Below are positions 1 to 8,321 of a DNA stretch of 64,000 bases, piece after piece. How positions within the stretch are numbered: position 1 is the stretch's first letter; every line of letters starts with the position of its first letter. The translations under genes and the position numbers were made by a program. The stretch comes from Brucella rhizosphaerae. Its GTDB lineage: Bacteria > Pseudomonadota > Alphaproteobacteria > Rhizobiales > Rhizobiaceae. Under the pieces are notes generated by a model. That model made no database searches. It was not told the DNA's origin and saw only the letters and a program-made list of their open reading frames with translations. The DNA lies in assembly GCF_002252475.1 (NCBI RefSeq), contig NZ_NNRK01000034.1, positions 806,001 to 870,000 on the forward strand, read 5' to 3'.

Positions 1-1575
1 CCATTTGGTGCGGCGCATTCTTCAACGTCTATTTCTGCCGGTCTTGGCATGGCGGTCGCGGCTGACCTGTCTGGCGAAAAGCGCAATGTGATTGCCGTCA
101 TCGGCGACGGCTCCATGTCGGCTGGTATGGCTTATGAAGCGATGAACAATGCTGGCGCCCTCGATGCGCGCCTCATCGTCATTCTCAACGACAATGACAT
201 GTCGATTGCGCCGCCAACTGGCGCGATGAGCGCCTATCTGGCGCGCCTTGTTTCTGGCAAGACTTATCGCAGCGTGCGCGAAGCCGCAAAGCAGATCGCC
301 AAAAAACTGCCTAAATTTTTGCAGGACAAGGCTCGCAAATCGGAAGAGTTCACACGTGCCTTCTTCACCGGCGGCACGATGTTTGAAGAGCTGGGCTTTT
401 ACTATGTCGGTCCAATCGATGGCCATAATCTTGACCACCTGTTGCCAATCCTGAAAAATGTTCGCGACGCACAGGAAGGTCCTGTGCTGATCCATGTGGT
501 TACACAGAAGGGCAAGGGCTATGCGCCCGCCGAAGCCGCTGCCGACAAATATCACGGCGTCAATAAGTTTGATGTGATTACCGGCAAGCAGTCGAAGCCG
601 CCCGCAAATGCGCCAAGCTATACCAAGATTTTCGGCACCAGCCTGATTGAAGAAGCGCGTCACGACGACAAGATCATTGCGGTTACAGCTGCGATGCCAA
701 CAGGCACGGGGCTGGATCTGTTTGGCGAAGTGTTTCCGCAGCGTACTTTCGATGTCGGTATTGCCGAACAGCACGCAGTGACCTTTGCGGCAGGCCTGGC
801 CTCCGAAGGCTACAAGCCGTTTTGCGCGATCTATTCGACCTTCCTTCAGCGCGGCTATGATCAGGTCGTGCATGATGTGTCGATCCAGAACCTGCCAGTG
901 CGTTTCCCGATCGACCGCGCCGGTCTGGTTGGAGCCGATGGCCCGACCCATGCTGGTTCCTTCGATACCGGCTTCCTCGCAGCCCTTCCGGGCTTCGTGG
1001 TGATGGCTGCATCTGACGAGGCGGAATTGCGCCATATGGTGCGCACGGCTGCGGACTATGATGAAGGCCCGATCTCTTTCCGCTATCCGCGTGGCGATGG
1101 TGTTGGCGTCGAACTGCCCGAACGCGGAACCGCGCTTGAAATTGGCAAGGGCCGTATCGTGCGTGAAGGCACAAAGGTTGCACTTCTCTCCTTTGGTACG
1201 CGTTTGCAGGAATGCCTGAGTGCGGCTGATGAACTGGCTGCCTCCGGTCTTTCCACAACTGTTGCCGATGCGCGTTTTGCCAAGCCGCTTGATCACGATC
1301 TCATCCGCCGTCTCGCGCGCGAGCACGAAGTGCTGGTGACTGTTGAGGAAGGGGCTGTTGGTGGCTTTGCTGCGCATGTCCTGCAATTCCTTGCAACCGA
1401 TGGCCTGCTGGACCGAGGGCTTAAAGTTCGCGTGCTGACGCTGCCTGATGTCTATCAGGATCATGCCAAGCCGGAAGTCATGTATGCCAATGCTGGTCTC
1501 GACCGCGCGGGCATAGTGCATACTGTCTTTGCTGCTTTGGGTCGCGAAGAGCTGACCGCATCCTTCCGTGCCTGA
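1..1575 (+). CDS. dxs: 1-deoxy-D-xylulose-5-phosphate synthase, C-terminal part (5' end outside window)
   Basis: Dxs condenses pyruvate and glyceraldehyde-3-phosphate with thiamine diphosphate (TPP) to make DXP, the first step of the MEP isoprenoid pathway, in the cytosol. The frame is open from base 1, with no start codon in view. The first residues match the family motif around GLGMA, so about 115-120 N-terminal residues of a roughly 640-residue enzyme are missing. Visible signatures are the TPP/Mg motif [13 protein letters not shown], the Pyr-domain stretch [10 protein letters not shown] and [15 protein letters not shown], and a complete transketolase C-terminal domain. The stop codon lies inside the start of tlyA (8-bp overlap), so the two are probably co-translated. 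ispH, a later gene of the same pathway, is at 44.4 kb. Confidence 0.97.
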   Translation, partial: PFGAAHSSTSISAGLGMAVAADLSGEKRNVIAVIGDGSMSAGMAYEAMNNAGALDARLIVILNDNDMSIAPPTGAMSAYLARLVSGKTYRSVREAAKQIAKKLPKFLQDKARKSEEFTRAFFTGGTMFEELGFYYVGPIDGHNLDHLLPILKNVRDAQEGPVLIHVVTQKGKGYAPAEAAADKYHGVNKFDVITGKQSKPPANAPSYTKIFGTSLIEEARHDDKIIAVTAAMPTGTGLDLFGEVFPQRTFDVGIAEQHAVTFAAGLASEGYKPFCAIYSTFLQRGYDQVVHDVSIQNLPVRFPIDRAGLVGADGPTHAGSFDTGFLAALPGFVVMAASDEAELRHMVRTAADYDEGPISFRYPRGDGVGVELPERGTALEIGKGRIVREGTKVALLSFGTRLQECLSAADELAASGLSTTVADARFAKPLDHDLIRRLAREHEVLVTVEEGAVGGFAAHVLQFLATDGLLDRGLKVRVLTLPDVYQDHAKPEVMYANAGLDRAGIVHTVFAALGREELTASFRA

Positions 1576-2326
1576 TATTTCGCCCGATAAGAGCTTGCGG
1601 CTTGATCAATTGCTGGCCGAGCTTGGACTATTTGCGACGCGCTCACGTGCGCGCGATGCGATCCAGCGCGGTACGGTGAAGGTTGACGGCAAGCCCGTCA
1701 CCAAACCGGGGCAGAACGTCGCGCGCACGGCGAAAATCGCGGTCGATGATCCGGCCAGCGCCTATGTTTCTCGTGGCGCACTAAAGCTCATAGCGGCGCT
1801 CGATCACTTCAATCTTGATGTGCGGGGCCGGACTGCACTGGATATCGGCGCATCGACTGGCGGCTTTACGCAAGTGTTGCTCGAACGCGGCAGCAGCCAT
1901 GTCATCGCTATTGATGTCGGTCACGACCAACTGCATGAAAGCCTGCGCAAGGATGCTCGCGTCACCAACAAGGAAGGTATCAACGCGCGTGCGCTGGAGC
2001 TTTCGCACCTTGATGAACGCGATATCGATTGCGTGGTGTCAGATGTCAGTTTCATTTCGCTGAAACTCGCTTTGCCCCCGGCATTGGCCTTTGCGCAAAA
2101 AGGTGCTATCTGCGCGCTTCTCGTAAAGCCGCAATTTGAAGCTGGCCGCGAGGCTATCGGCAAGGGCGGCATTTTGCGTGACCCGGCAGATGGCGAACGC
2201 ATAGCAGAAGAACTGAGATCATGGCTTGAGACGCAGCCCGGTTGGCGAGCGCTCGGTCTTTGCCCATCGCCCATTGAGGGCGGTGACGGCAATCGTGAAT
2301 ATTTATTGGCAGGAAAGAAGGACTAA
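1568..2326 (+). CDS. tlyA: TlyA family rRNA (cytidine-2'-O)-methyltransferase
   Basis: A 252-residue protein with an N-terminal S4 RNA-binding domain (about residues 5-62, [20 protein letters not shown]) followed by an FtsJ-like Rossmann methyltransferase domain with the SAM motif [12 protein letters not shown] near residue 90. Members 2'-O-methylate 16S and/or 23S rRNA; older annotations call them hemolysins. The start is GTG at 1568, overlapping the dxs stop; the next in-frame ATG would remove the S4 domain. The stop TAA shares one base with the ATG of the next gene, giving a three-gene translationally coupled unit. The family is clear; the exact methylated position is not shown by the sequence. 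Confidence 0.93.
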   Translation: MPDISPDKSLRLDQLLAELGLFATRSRARDAIQRGTVKVDGKPVTKPGQNVARTAKIAVDDPASAYVSRGALKLIAALDHFNLDVRGRTALDIGASTGGFTQVLLERGSSHVIAIDVGHDQLHESLRKDARVTNKEGINARALELSHLDERDIDCVVSDVSFISLKLALPPALAFAQKGAICALLVKPQFEAGREAIGKGGILRDPADGERIAEELRSWLETQPGWRALGLCPSPIEGGDGNREYLLAGKKD

Positions 2327-3555
2327 TGACGACGCAAATTACAATCCGCTCGATAGGTGCGGGCGGCGATGGCGTCGCCAATCTTCCCGATGGTCAGCTC
2401 TTTGTGCCTTTCACACTGCCGGGCGAAGTGGCTAATGTGGCGCGTGACAAGAACCGCGCGACAGTTATAGCCCTTCTTGAAGCCTCGGATGAGCGGCAAG
2501 ATCCCGCTTGCCAGCATTTTGAAGATTGTGGTGGTTGCGCTTTGCAGCATTGGCAGGATGAGCCTTATCGCTTGTGGAAGCGTGAGCTTGTCGTCTCAGC
2601 GCTGAGAGGCAAAGGGCTGGATGTTGAAGTTGATCCACTGGTCACATGCGAGCCGCGCTCGCGTCGCCGTGCGACCTTTGCTGCCCGCAAGACGGAAAAA
2701 GGTGTGCTGTTAGGCTTCAACCGCCACCAGAGCCATGAGATTATCGATATCGTCGAATGCGCCGTCACTGTGCCGGAAATCATTGCACGGCTTGATGAGC
2801 TGCGCGAAGTGGGTGCGCTGATTGCTCCCGGTTCTAAGCCATTCAAGCTCGCTGCAACTGTGACGGAGTCCGGGCTTGATCTCGCAGCAAGTGGCTGCGG
2901 CAAGCTGAGCGATGAGCAGCGCCGTGCGCTCACAGCCCTTATGATGAAAAAGGACTTTGCGCGGCTTTCGCACGAAGGCGAAATCATCGTAGAGCCGAAA
3001 AAGCCGGTCATTCAGTTCGGCAAAGTGCCAGTTCCGGTTCCGCCCGGTTGCTTTCTGCAAGCAACGGTCGAGGCTGAAGAAGTGATGGTGTCGCTGGTCC
3101 TTTCGCATCTTGGCAAAGCCAAGCGTGTTGCCGACCTCTTCTGCGGTGTTGGAACATTTGCACTGCGGATTGCGGAAAAGAGTGCGGTCCACGCGATTGA
3201 GAACGATGCCCCGGCTCTTGCAGCGCTGGATCGTGGCGTGCGCCACGTGCAGGGACTGAAGCCTGTTTCGATCGAACGGCGTGATCTTTTCCGCCGTCCA
3301 CTGATGCCAAAAGAATTGCTGCCTTACAATGCCGTGGTATTTGATCCGCCACGCGCAGGTGCTGAAGAACAAGCACAGGAACTGGCAAAATCCAAAGTGG
3401 AGAAGGTGGTTGCAATCTCGTGCAACCCCGTAACGCTCGCCCGCGATCTCGCCATTCTGGTGAATGGCGGCTATCGCATCACCCGCGTCACGCCGATTGA
3501 CCAGTTTCTCTGGTCATCGCATGTCGAAGCTGTGGTGACGTTGGTGAAGAAGTAA
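2326..3555 (+). CDS. Class I SAM-dependent RNA methyltransferase, TrmA/RlmD (RumA) family, 5-methyluridine forming
   Basis: This 409-residue protein has the layout of RlmD/TrmA-type uracil-C5 methyltransferases: a short N-terminal TRAM-like region, then an iron-sulfur cluster site with Cys62, Cys68, Cys71 and a likely fourth Cys in VECAV near residue 144, then the SAM domain with DLFCGVGTFAL. The catalytic loop DPPRAG is followed by the nucleophile motif AISCNPVTLARDL (Cys near 366). It probably makes m5U in 23S rRNA. Whether the target is U1939, U747 or tRNA U54 cannot be decided from sequence alone. It is the last gene of the dxs-tlyA unit, with a strong terminator 13 bp after its stop. Confidence 0.92.
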   Translation: MTTQITIRSIGAGGDGVANLPDGQLFVPFTLPGEVANVARDKNRATVIALLEASDERQDPACQHFEDCGGCALQHWQDEPYRLWKRELVVSALRGKGLDVEVDPLVTCEPRSRRRATFAARKTEKGVLLGFNRHQSHEIIDIVECAVTVPEIIARLDELREVGALIAPGSKPFKLAATVTESGLDLAASGCGKLSDEQRRALTALMMKKDFARLSHEGEIIVEPKKPVIQFGKVPVPVPPGCFLQATVEAEEVMVSLVLSHLGKAKRVADLFCGVGTFALRIAEKSAVHAIENDAPALAALDRGVRHVQGLKPVSIERRDLFRRPLMPKELLPYNAVVFDPPRAGAEEQAQELAKSKVEKVVAISCNPVTLARDLAILVNGGYRITRVTPIDQFLWSSHVEAVVTLVKK

Positions 3556-3567
3556 TCTTAAGTGAAA

Positions 3568-3596
3568 ATGCCGGGCCTTAAGCCCGGCATTTTTTT
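3568..3596 (+). terminator. Rho-independent terminator after the RNA methyltransferase gene
   Basis: A perfect stem (ATGCCGGGC paired with GCCCGGCAT around a CTTA loop) is followed by seven T residues. It sits between convergent genes, and the minus strand also has a short T stretch, so it may act in both directions. Confidence 0.92.
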
Positions 3597-3600
3597 AAAA

Positions 3601-4029
3601 TCAGCCTGCTAATTCGTCAAAATTGGCGAGAATAGCCGTCCAGCCCTTGATGTGGCCATCGCGTGAATCAGGGTTGCGGAATTTCACCTGTTTCAGAGTG
3701 ATGTCTGTTGTTTTCGGATCAATTTCCGTCAAATCGACCGTCACCACACTATCGTCGAGTGAATGGGGAGACCCCCATGTAAACGATAGCCGTGAATGAG
3801 GATCAATCTCCAGATATGTGCCCGAATGCATCACGTCGCGGTCGACCGTGTGCATCAGAATGGAAAAACGTCCGCCTTTCACCGCATCCGTCTGGACATC
3901 TGACGGCTTGGTGCTGTCGGTTGGTACGCGCATGAATTGCGCAAGGGTAGATGGCGAGAGCCATGCATTGAAGACCGTTTCACGGGGGGCGGCAATCCTG
4001 CGATTGACTGTCAGTTCGAGCTCACTCAT
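3601..4029 (-). CDS. SRPBCC (AHSA1-like) domain protein
   Basis: A 142-residue START/SRPBCC-fold protein: N-terminal ELTVNRRIAAPRETVFNAWLSPSTLAQFM, the usual first beta strand and helix of AHSA1-like proteins, and a C-terminal helix KGWTAILANFDELAG. Such domains bind small hydrophobic ligands. In this arrangement (ArsR regulator plus SRPBCC, overlapping) the ligand is usually unknown. I chose the ATG at 4029 rather than an upstream start at 4071 because it overlaps the ArsR stop by 8 bp and is preceded by GGAACAAG. The longer version would begin inside the regulator gene with an unrelated basic segment. Confidence 0.85.
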   Translation of the reverse strand: MSELELTVNRRIAAPRETVFNAWLSPSTLAQFMRVPTDSTKPSDVQTDAVKGGRFSILMHTVDRDVMHSGTYLEIDPHSRLSFTWGSPHSLDDSVVTVDLTEIDPKTTDITLKQVKFRNPDSRDGHIKGWTAILANFDELAG

Positions 4030-4357
4030 TTTCTTGTTCCTTCGAAACGAGTATATCGTCCAGCGCCTCAAGGCGCAGTTCCCAGACAGACTTCAGCTCC
4101 GCGAACCATGCTTCCACCTCTCGCACTGGTTCAAGTTCGGCAGCGATGAAATGCTCGCGGCCCAAAGTCTTGCGGGTGACCAATCCTGCCTCTTCCAACA
4201 CCTTGATGTGCTTGGAGACTGAGTTGAGCGACATGTCGAAATGAGCGGCGAGTGCAGTCACTCTTGAAGCACCTTCCTGAACCAGAAGTGTCAAGATATG
4301 CCGACGTGTAACGTCTCCGACGGCCTTGAGAATATGTGACAGAGCATCATCGTTCAT
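4022..4357 (-). CDS. ArsR-family HTH transcriptional regulator
   Basis: A 111-residue winged-helix protein beginning MNDDALSHILKAVGDVTRRHILTLL, with recognition helix region FDMSLNSVSKHIKVLEEAGLV at about residues 39-60 and the wing TLGREHFIAAE. It lacks the paired cysteines of metal-sensing ArsR/SmtB proteins, which fits the subgroup paired with SRPBCC proteins. It is the first gene of a two-gene minus-strand operon and probably controls it: two inverted repeats flank its promoter (separate entry). Ligand unknown. Confidence 0.9.
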   Translation of the reverse strand: MNDDALSHILKAVGDVTRRHILTLLVQEGASRVTALAAHFDMSLNSVSKHIKVLEEAGLVTRKTLGREHFIAAELEPVREVEAWFAELKSVWELRLEALDDILVSKEQENE

Positions 4358-4359
4358 TA

Positions 4360-4415
4360 TTCACCCGTAAGGTTGAATATACAGTATTCCAAATGATAGT
4401 CAACCGTATGGTTGA
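4360..4415 (-). promoter_or_regulatory. Promoter of the ArsR-SRPBCC operon with two operator-like inverted repeats
   Basis: On the minus strand there is a good sigma-70-like pair: -35 TTGACT at 4403-4398 and -10 TATATT at 4381-4376, with 16 bp between. Two inverted repeats with TTCA/TCAACC...GGTTGA arms and a 4-bp spacer lie at 4400-4415 (perfect six-base arms, over the -35) and 4360-4377 (one mismatch, just after the -10 and before the ATG). The placement predicts autorepression by the ArsR protein. No other feature is seen between 4358 and 4495. Confidence 0.7.
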
Positions 4416-4495
4416 ATATTGTGAATCTTTGCCATAGCTGCTCGTTGGAAGCAACTCAAGCTTGCCGATGTGGCGAATATGCGCGGTCAATTTTA

Positions 4496-5194
4496 TCACT
4501 GAGTGGATAAGGCGAGATCCACTGCCGCTTCCGCATGTAACCGCGTTGTGTCGAAAACTGGCACTGGGCTGTCCTGCTGACGGACAAGCAGCATAATTTC
4601 TGTGCAGCCAAGGATAATGGCTTCGGCGCCACGCTCGACCAGACGATGGATGACCGCGCGGTATTTTTCGCGTGATGCATCGCGCACTTCACCCACTACC
4701 AGCTCCTGATAAATAATGTCATGCACAGTCTTACGGTCGGCATCATCCGGCACAAGGACTTCAAGCCCATGTTTGGAGATGAGGCGGCCTTTGTAGAAAT
4801 CCTGCTCCATCGTGAAGGCGGTGCCAAGAAGTCCTGCTTTTGAAAAGTCGGCGGCCTTGATCTTCTCGGCAGTCGGATCGGCAATATGAATGAGCGGGAT
4901 CGATGTGGCGCTTTCAACGTCAGCAGCCATTTTGTGCATGGTGTTGGTGCAAATCAGAATAAAATCTGCACCACCTTTTTCGAGGTTCTGTGCGGCCTCG
5001 ATCATAAGCTCTTTCAGCTCATCCCATTTGCCTGCATGCTGAAGCTGTTCGATCTCACCAAAATCCATCGACCACATCAGGCTTTTTGCCGAATGCGTGC
5101 CGCCAAGCCGGGCGCGCATTTCCTGATTGATGATGCGATAATATTCCTGCGAGCTCTCCCAGCTCATGCCGCCGATCAATCCGATTGTCTTCAT
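4496..5194 (-). CDS. Aspartate/glutamate racemase family protein
   Basis: A 232-residue protein of the Asp/Glu/hydantoin racemase superfamily. The N-terminus is MKTIGLIGGMSWESS, and the two catalytic cysteines of the PLP-independent mechanism are both present: Cys82 in ICTNTMHK and Cys197 in ILGCTEI. This matches the amino-acid racemase (aspartate racemase-like, YgeA-type) group. The substrate is not fixed by sequence. The start is the ATG at 5194, preceded by GGGAGG at proper spacing; an in-frame upstream start at 5242 would add 16 residues without homology. It is transcribed alone, with a hairpin upstream. Confidence 0.9.
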   Translation of the reverse strand: MKTIGLIGGMSWESSQEYYRIINQEMRARLGGTHSAKSLMWSMDFGEIEQLQHAGKWDELKELMIEAAQNLEKGGADFILICTNTMHKMAADVESATSIPLIHIADPTAEKIKAADFSKAGLLGTAFTMEQDFYKGRLISKHGLEVLVPDDADRKTVHDIIYQELVVGEVRDASREKYRAVIHRLVERGAEAIILGCTEIMLLVRQQDSPVPVFDTTRLHAEAAVDLALSTQ

Positions 5195-5215
5195 CAGTGC
5201 CTCCCGGATACAGTT

Positions 5216-5237
5216 AAGGGCGGATTGCTCCGCCCTT
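5216..5237. other. Perfect stem-loop between racemase and LOG-family genes
   Basis: Nine-base arms AAGGGCGGA and TCCGCCCTT around a TTGC loop. It lies downstream of the minus-strand gene at 5307-5909 and just upstream of the racemase gene. There is no clear T tract on either strand, so it could be a weak terminator for the LOG gene or an RNA-stability element. Confidence 0.6.
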
Positions 5238-5243
5238 GTCATT

Positions 5244-5294
5244 TAATCACGCATTGTGGGTAATCACGCATTGTGGGTAATCGCGCATTGCGGG
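5244..5294. repeat. Three tandem copies of a 17-bp unit
   Basis: TAATCACGCATTGTGGG occurs at 5244-5260 and 5261-5277 exactly and at 5278-5294 with two changes. It lies immediately after the stop codon of the minus-strand LOG-family gene. It looks like a small VNTR-type locus. Confidence 0.9.
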
Positions 5295-5306
5295 CCAGAG
5301 CCGCGC

Positions 5307-5909
5307 TTACATCTTTTCGATGATCTTCGGATCGCCCTCATGCGCTTTGCCATTGGCGGCGAGGATCGCCGGGACGATGTCTTTGGCCTGATCGATAACC
5401 AGAGGCTTCACCTGATGTGCGGTGTGAAGGAAGCCTTCGTTTGTCATATGCTCAAGAAGTGTGAGCATTGGCTGCCAGAAATTGTTGATGTTCGCGAAGA
5501 CCATCGGCTTGCGATGCTTGCCGAGCTGCGCCCAGGTCATCATTTCCACGATTTCTTCAACCGTGCCGATGCCGCCGGGAAGGGTGACGAAAGCATCAGA
5601 CTTCTGGAACATCAGATGTTTGCGCTCGTGCATGTCGCCGACAATGATGAGCTCGGTCAGCTCCTGCGCCTTTTCAAGGCTTGCTTCCTTGTCGAGCAGG
5701 AAGGTCGGGATGATACCGGTGACTTCACCGCCAGCTTCCATCACGCCTTGCGCGACCGCGCCCATGATGCCGCGCGTGCCGCCGCCATAAACAAGGCGAA
5801 TGCCATGTTCGGCAAGCGAGCGACCAAGCGTCAGGCCTGCCTCACGATAGATGGGGTTCAGGCCCGTTGAAGAGCCGCAATAAACACAAATGGATCGAAT
5901 CTCAGACAT
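5307..5909 (-). CDS. TIGR00730/LOG family protein (cytokinin riboside 5'-monophosphate phosphoribohydrolase-like)
   Basis: A 200-residue Rossmann-fold protein with both hallmark motifs of the LOG family: GGGTRGIMG at residues 42-50 and PGGIGTVEE at 111-119. Characterised members hydrolyse nucleoside 5'-monophosphates to the free base and ribose 5-phosphate, including cytokinin ribotides. Full length for the family. Most bacterial homologues are thought to serve general nucleotide turnover, so a hormone role should not be assumed. The 17-bp tandem repeat begins just past its stop. Confidence 0.92.
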   Translation of the reverse strand: MSEIRSICVYCGSSTGLNPIYREAGLTLGRSLAEHGIRLVYGGGTRGIMGAVAQGVMEAGGEVTGIIPTFLLDKEASLEKAQELTELIIVGDMHERKHLMFQKSDAFVTLPGGIGTVEEIVEMMTWAQLGKHRKPMVFANINNFWQPMLTLLEHMTNEGFLHTAHQVKPLVIDQAKDIVPAILAANGKAHEGDPKIIEKM

Positions 5910-6039
5910 GATTTCTTGTGCTCTTTTGCTGTTTCAGCGTCAAGCTTTGGTGTGGGTGAAATGGTCGGATTGGCTGGACATTTTCAAGCATCACTATATC
6001 TCTTGAGGGGTAGAATTTTGACAAGGAGTTGAATTGTTC

Positions 6040-6387
6040 ATGCGCAAATGGATTTTATTGTTTGGTCTTTCGCTGGCGGCGTCCAGCGCATCAGCGGGTG
6101 AAATCAATATAACGTTGCCCGACAATATCGAGGTGACGACCAACTCCGTCCTCTACACTTGCGGCGATAAGAATGTCTCGGCCACTTACTATAATGCTGG
6201 TGATGTTTCCTTGGCCGAATTGGAGATGGAGGACCATACAGTGGTGGCTGCCAACGTAATTTCTGGCTCCGGTGCCAAATATGCAGGTGGCATTTACATC
6301 TGGTGGACCAAGGGTGAAACCGCAGATTTATATAATTTGATGGACGATCCTGAGCAGGAAAAGCCAATCAGCTGTGTTGAACAGTAA
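6040..6387 (+). CDS. MliC-family periplasmic lysozyme inhibitor
   Basis: A 115-residue secreted protein: a signal peptide MRKWILLFGLSLAASSASA, then a mature domain with the MliC/PliC pattern YTCGDKNVSATYY, SGSGAKYAGGIYIWWTKG and a C-terminal Cys. There is no lipobox Cys, so it is predicted to be soluble and periplasmic. The family inhibits C-type lysozymes and protects peptidoglycan in hosts. The start is ATG 6040 with AAGGAG at 6023-6028; a TTG two codons upstream at 6034 is too close to that site. It appears to be monocistronic. Confidence 0.87.
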   Translation: MRKWILLFGLSLAASSASAGEINITLPDNIEVTTNSVLYTCGDKNVSATYYNAGDVSLAELEMEDHTVVAANVISGSGAKYAGGIYIWWTKGETADLYNLMDDPEQEKPISCVEQ

Positions 6388-6502
6388 TTTTTCTGCAATA
6401 AACACCTCATAACTTGCGCAATTCTGCTCGGATTTCTTGTAGGTCAAAGCAAAAGGCGATAAACCCATTGATTAATTTATCTCATGTGGGTCCCGGGCCG
6501 AA

Positions 6503-7756
6503 ATGCAAAACTACAGATATGGGGTTATCGGTGTTCTTCTCGTCCTCGTTCTAGGCGGGGGCGCTTATTATTGGAATTCTCTGAAAGAGCATGGCGCAAC
6601 GTCAGGTGCAGGCATAGTAGCGACGGCTCCCGAAACGGGTGCCGCGCAAAAATCAGCCGAGGCGCAAGCGCCTGCAGCTCAGCCGGAACAGCAGAAGCCC
6701 ACGGAAGTTCAGCCGCAACAGGCGGCTGAACAGACTGCACCAGACGCTCCCAGGGAGACGCCGAAAGACGCAAAGGTCCCAGCTTTCGATATTCTGCGCG
6801 TCGAACCTGATGGCTCTGTTGTTATTGCAGGGCAGGCTGCAGCCAATGCTGATGTCGAGGTTATCTCCGGCTCCAAAGTACTGGGCACGACCAAGGCCGG
6901 CGAAAACGGTGACTTTGCAATTGTTCTCGATCAGCCACTTGATCCGGGCGACCATCAGCTGGTGCTCCGCGCAGGTGGTTCAGGTGCCAATGTTGCAACA
7001 TCTGCGCAGACTGCAATCGTCTCTGTGCCCGACAGCAATAGCGGTCAGGTTCTGGCTCTTGTTGAAGAGCCGGGTCAGGCAAGCCGTCTGATCACCAAGC
7101 CGGAAGCGCCTGCGCAGCAGACGACGTCTTCACCAGCGGCGGGCACAACGACGACGGAACAGGCGCCGCAGGCGAAATCTGATCCAGATGCGCCGATTGC
7201 CATTGAGGCCGTAGAAATCGAAGGCGATAAGGTTTTCGTTGCAGGCAACGCGAAGGGTTCCAAAGAGGGAGCCAGCGTTGTTGTGAACGCCAATGACATC
7301 ATGCTGGGCTCCAGCGCGATCTCGCCGGAAGGTCGTTTTCTGGTGCAAAGCCAGAAGTTGCTGGCAGTTGGTGATTATATCATCCGCGCCGATCTGGTTG
7401 ATAGGAGCGGACGGGTGATCGCAACTGCACGCGTCCCTTTCCGTCGCGAAGCTGGCGAGAATATCTCAGCAGTGGCCTCGGGAACGAGCAACCAGAATAG
7501 CGGTACAGAAGACGCATCTGCGAGTGCACCATTGCAGAAGGTGGAAGGCTCGGTGATTATCCGCAAGGGTGATAATCTCTGGACCATCTCAAAGCGCACT
7601 TACGGCAAAGGCACACGCTATACGACAATCTATCTTGCCAATCGCGACCAGATCCGTAATCCGGATCTAATTTTGCCTGGACAGGTCTTCGTGATGCCGC
7701 AGCAGCCGCTGGGCGATGATGAAGTGCAACGCCGTCTGCAGGATTCCCCAAACTGA
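6503..7756 (+). CDS. Membrane-anchored Ig-like and LysM domain protein
   Basis: A 417-residue protein. An N-terminal transmembrane anchor (residues about 5-22, GVIGVLLVLVLGGGAYYW) is followed by an Ala/Pro/Gln-rich linker to about residue 90. Two similar beta-rich modules (about 95-175 and 230-315), each of the type VVIAGQAAANADVEV with a later GDHQLVLRA or GDYIIRADL, resemble bacterial Ig-like repeats. A C-terminal LysM domain (about 352-403) carries KGDNLWTISKRTYG. It probably binds peptidoglycan from the inner membrane side. Specific function unknown; homologues are common in Rhizobiales. Confidence 0.85.
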   Translation: MQNYRYGVIGVLLVLVLGGGAYYWNSLKEHGATSGAGIVATAPETGAAQKSAEAQAPAAQPEQQKPTEVQPQQAAEQTAPDAPRETPKDAKVPAFDILRVEPDGSVVIAGQAAANADVEVISGSKVLGTTKAGENGDFAIVLDQPLDPGDHQLVLRAGGSGANVATSAQTAIVSVPDSNSGQVLALVEEPGQASRLITKPEAPAQQTTSSPAAGTTTTEQAPQAKSDPDAPIAIEAVEIEGDKVFVAGNAKGSKEGASVVVNANDIMLGSSAISPEGRFLVQSQKLLAVGDYIIRADLVDRSGRVIATARVPFRREAGENISAVASGTSNQNSGTEDASASAPLQKVEGSVIIRKGDNLWTISKRTYGKGTRYTTIYLANRDQIRNPDLILPGQVFVMPQQPLGDDEVQRRLQDSPN

Positions 7757-7800
7757 CCTAAAGCGGCAATATCTGTTTTGTGAACGCAGTGTCCACCTTA

Positions 7801-7910
7801 ACGCGTCTCGAAAATGTGCAACGTTTTCGGATAATGCGTGCATGAAAACAAACAATTTCAGCATCTGAACCGCCCCAGGAAATCGATTTCGACTTTCGAG
7901 GGGCGTTTTA
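7801..7910 (+). repeat. Dispersed intergenic palindromic repeat, copy 1
   Basis: The core (GTTTTCGGATAATGCG followed by ATGAAAACAAAC) matches the other copies in this window. The 3' part ends in a hairpin with CGCCCC (7871-7876) and GGGGCG (7900-7905) arms. It lies between the LysM gene and the promoter of the ArsR-Atm1 operon. Confidence 0.75.
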
Positions 7911-7942
7911 GAATGGACGCTTCGGAATCTTGCCTTTTTGGG

Positions 7943-7969
7943 TATAATCGTATATCGTCGATTTACGAT
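7943..7969 (+). promoter_or_regulatory. -10 box and 23-bp operator palindrome of the ArsR-Atm1 operon
   Basis: A TATAAT -10 hexamer at 7943-7948 overlaps a near-perfect 23-bp palindrome at 7947-7969 (11-base arms around a central T, one mismatched pair, ATCGTATATCG on the left). The palindrome spans the expected transcription start and the ATG at 7968. The position is right for repression by the adjacent ArsR protein. No convincing -35 was found. Confidence 0.7.
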
Positions 7970-8306
7970 GAATATTTCCATAGAGATGGTGCCCGATGTT
8001 ATGATGTCGGGTGTAGATGACGATGCCGCAGCGCGCATATATGCAGCGTTGGGGCATCCTGTGCGTATCCACATTCTCCGGCAGTTGATCCTCGAGAATG
8101 CCTGTTGCTGCAAGGATATCGTGTGCAGGCTCGACCTTGCCCAATCGACTGTCTCGCAGCATCTCAAAGTTCTCGTGCAGGCGGGACTGATTGATTACCG
8201 GCCAGATCGCCAGACATCGCGTTACAGCGTCAACGGGCAGCAACTGACTGCCATTCGTTCGCATCTCGCAGCCTTCCTCAATGGCTGTTGCGACCAAATA
8301 GTCTGA
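7968..8306 (+). CDS. ArsR-family regulator with Cys-rich sensing helix
   Basis: A winged-helix protein of 112 residues. AARIYAALGHPVRIHILRQL leads into ACCCKDIVC, four cysteines within nine residues where ArsR-type proteins place their metal-binding ELCVCDL motif. The recognition helix LAQSTVSQHLKVLVQAGLI follows, and another pair, GCC, is near the C-terminus. It is therefore probably a soft-metal or thiol sensor. The start is uncertain: ATG 7968 is inside the palindromic operator, and ATG 7986 (preceded by AGAG) would give a 30-nt leader. The Atm1-type exporter begins 15 bp downstream, so the two are almost certainly one operon. Confidence 0.87.
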   Translation: MNISIEMVPDVMMSGVDDDAAARIYAALGHPVRIHILRQLILENACCCKDIVCRLDLAQSTVSQHLKVLVQAGLIDYRPDRQTSRYSVNGQQLTAIRSHLAAFLNGCCDQIV

Positions 8307-8321
8307 TTTGAAAGAAACATC

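Noticed and set aside
22-1521. 499-residue open frame antisense to dxs
   Set aside because: It runs opposite a perfectly conserved gene, has no ribosome site or family resemblance, and is explained by the G+C-rich third-position bias of dxs.
5244-5294. CRISPR-like repeat
   Set aside because: Units are tandem with no spacers and only 17 bp long.
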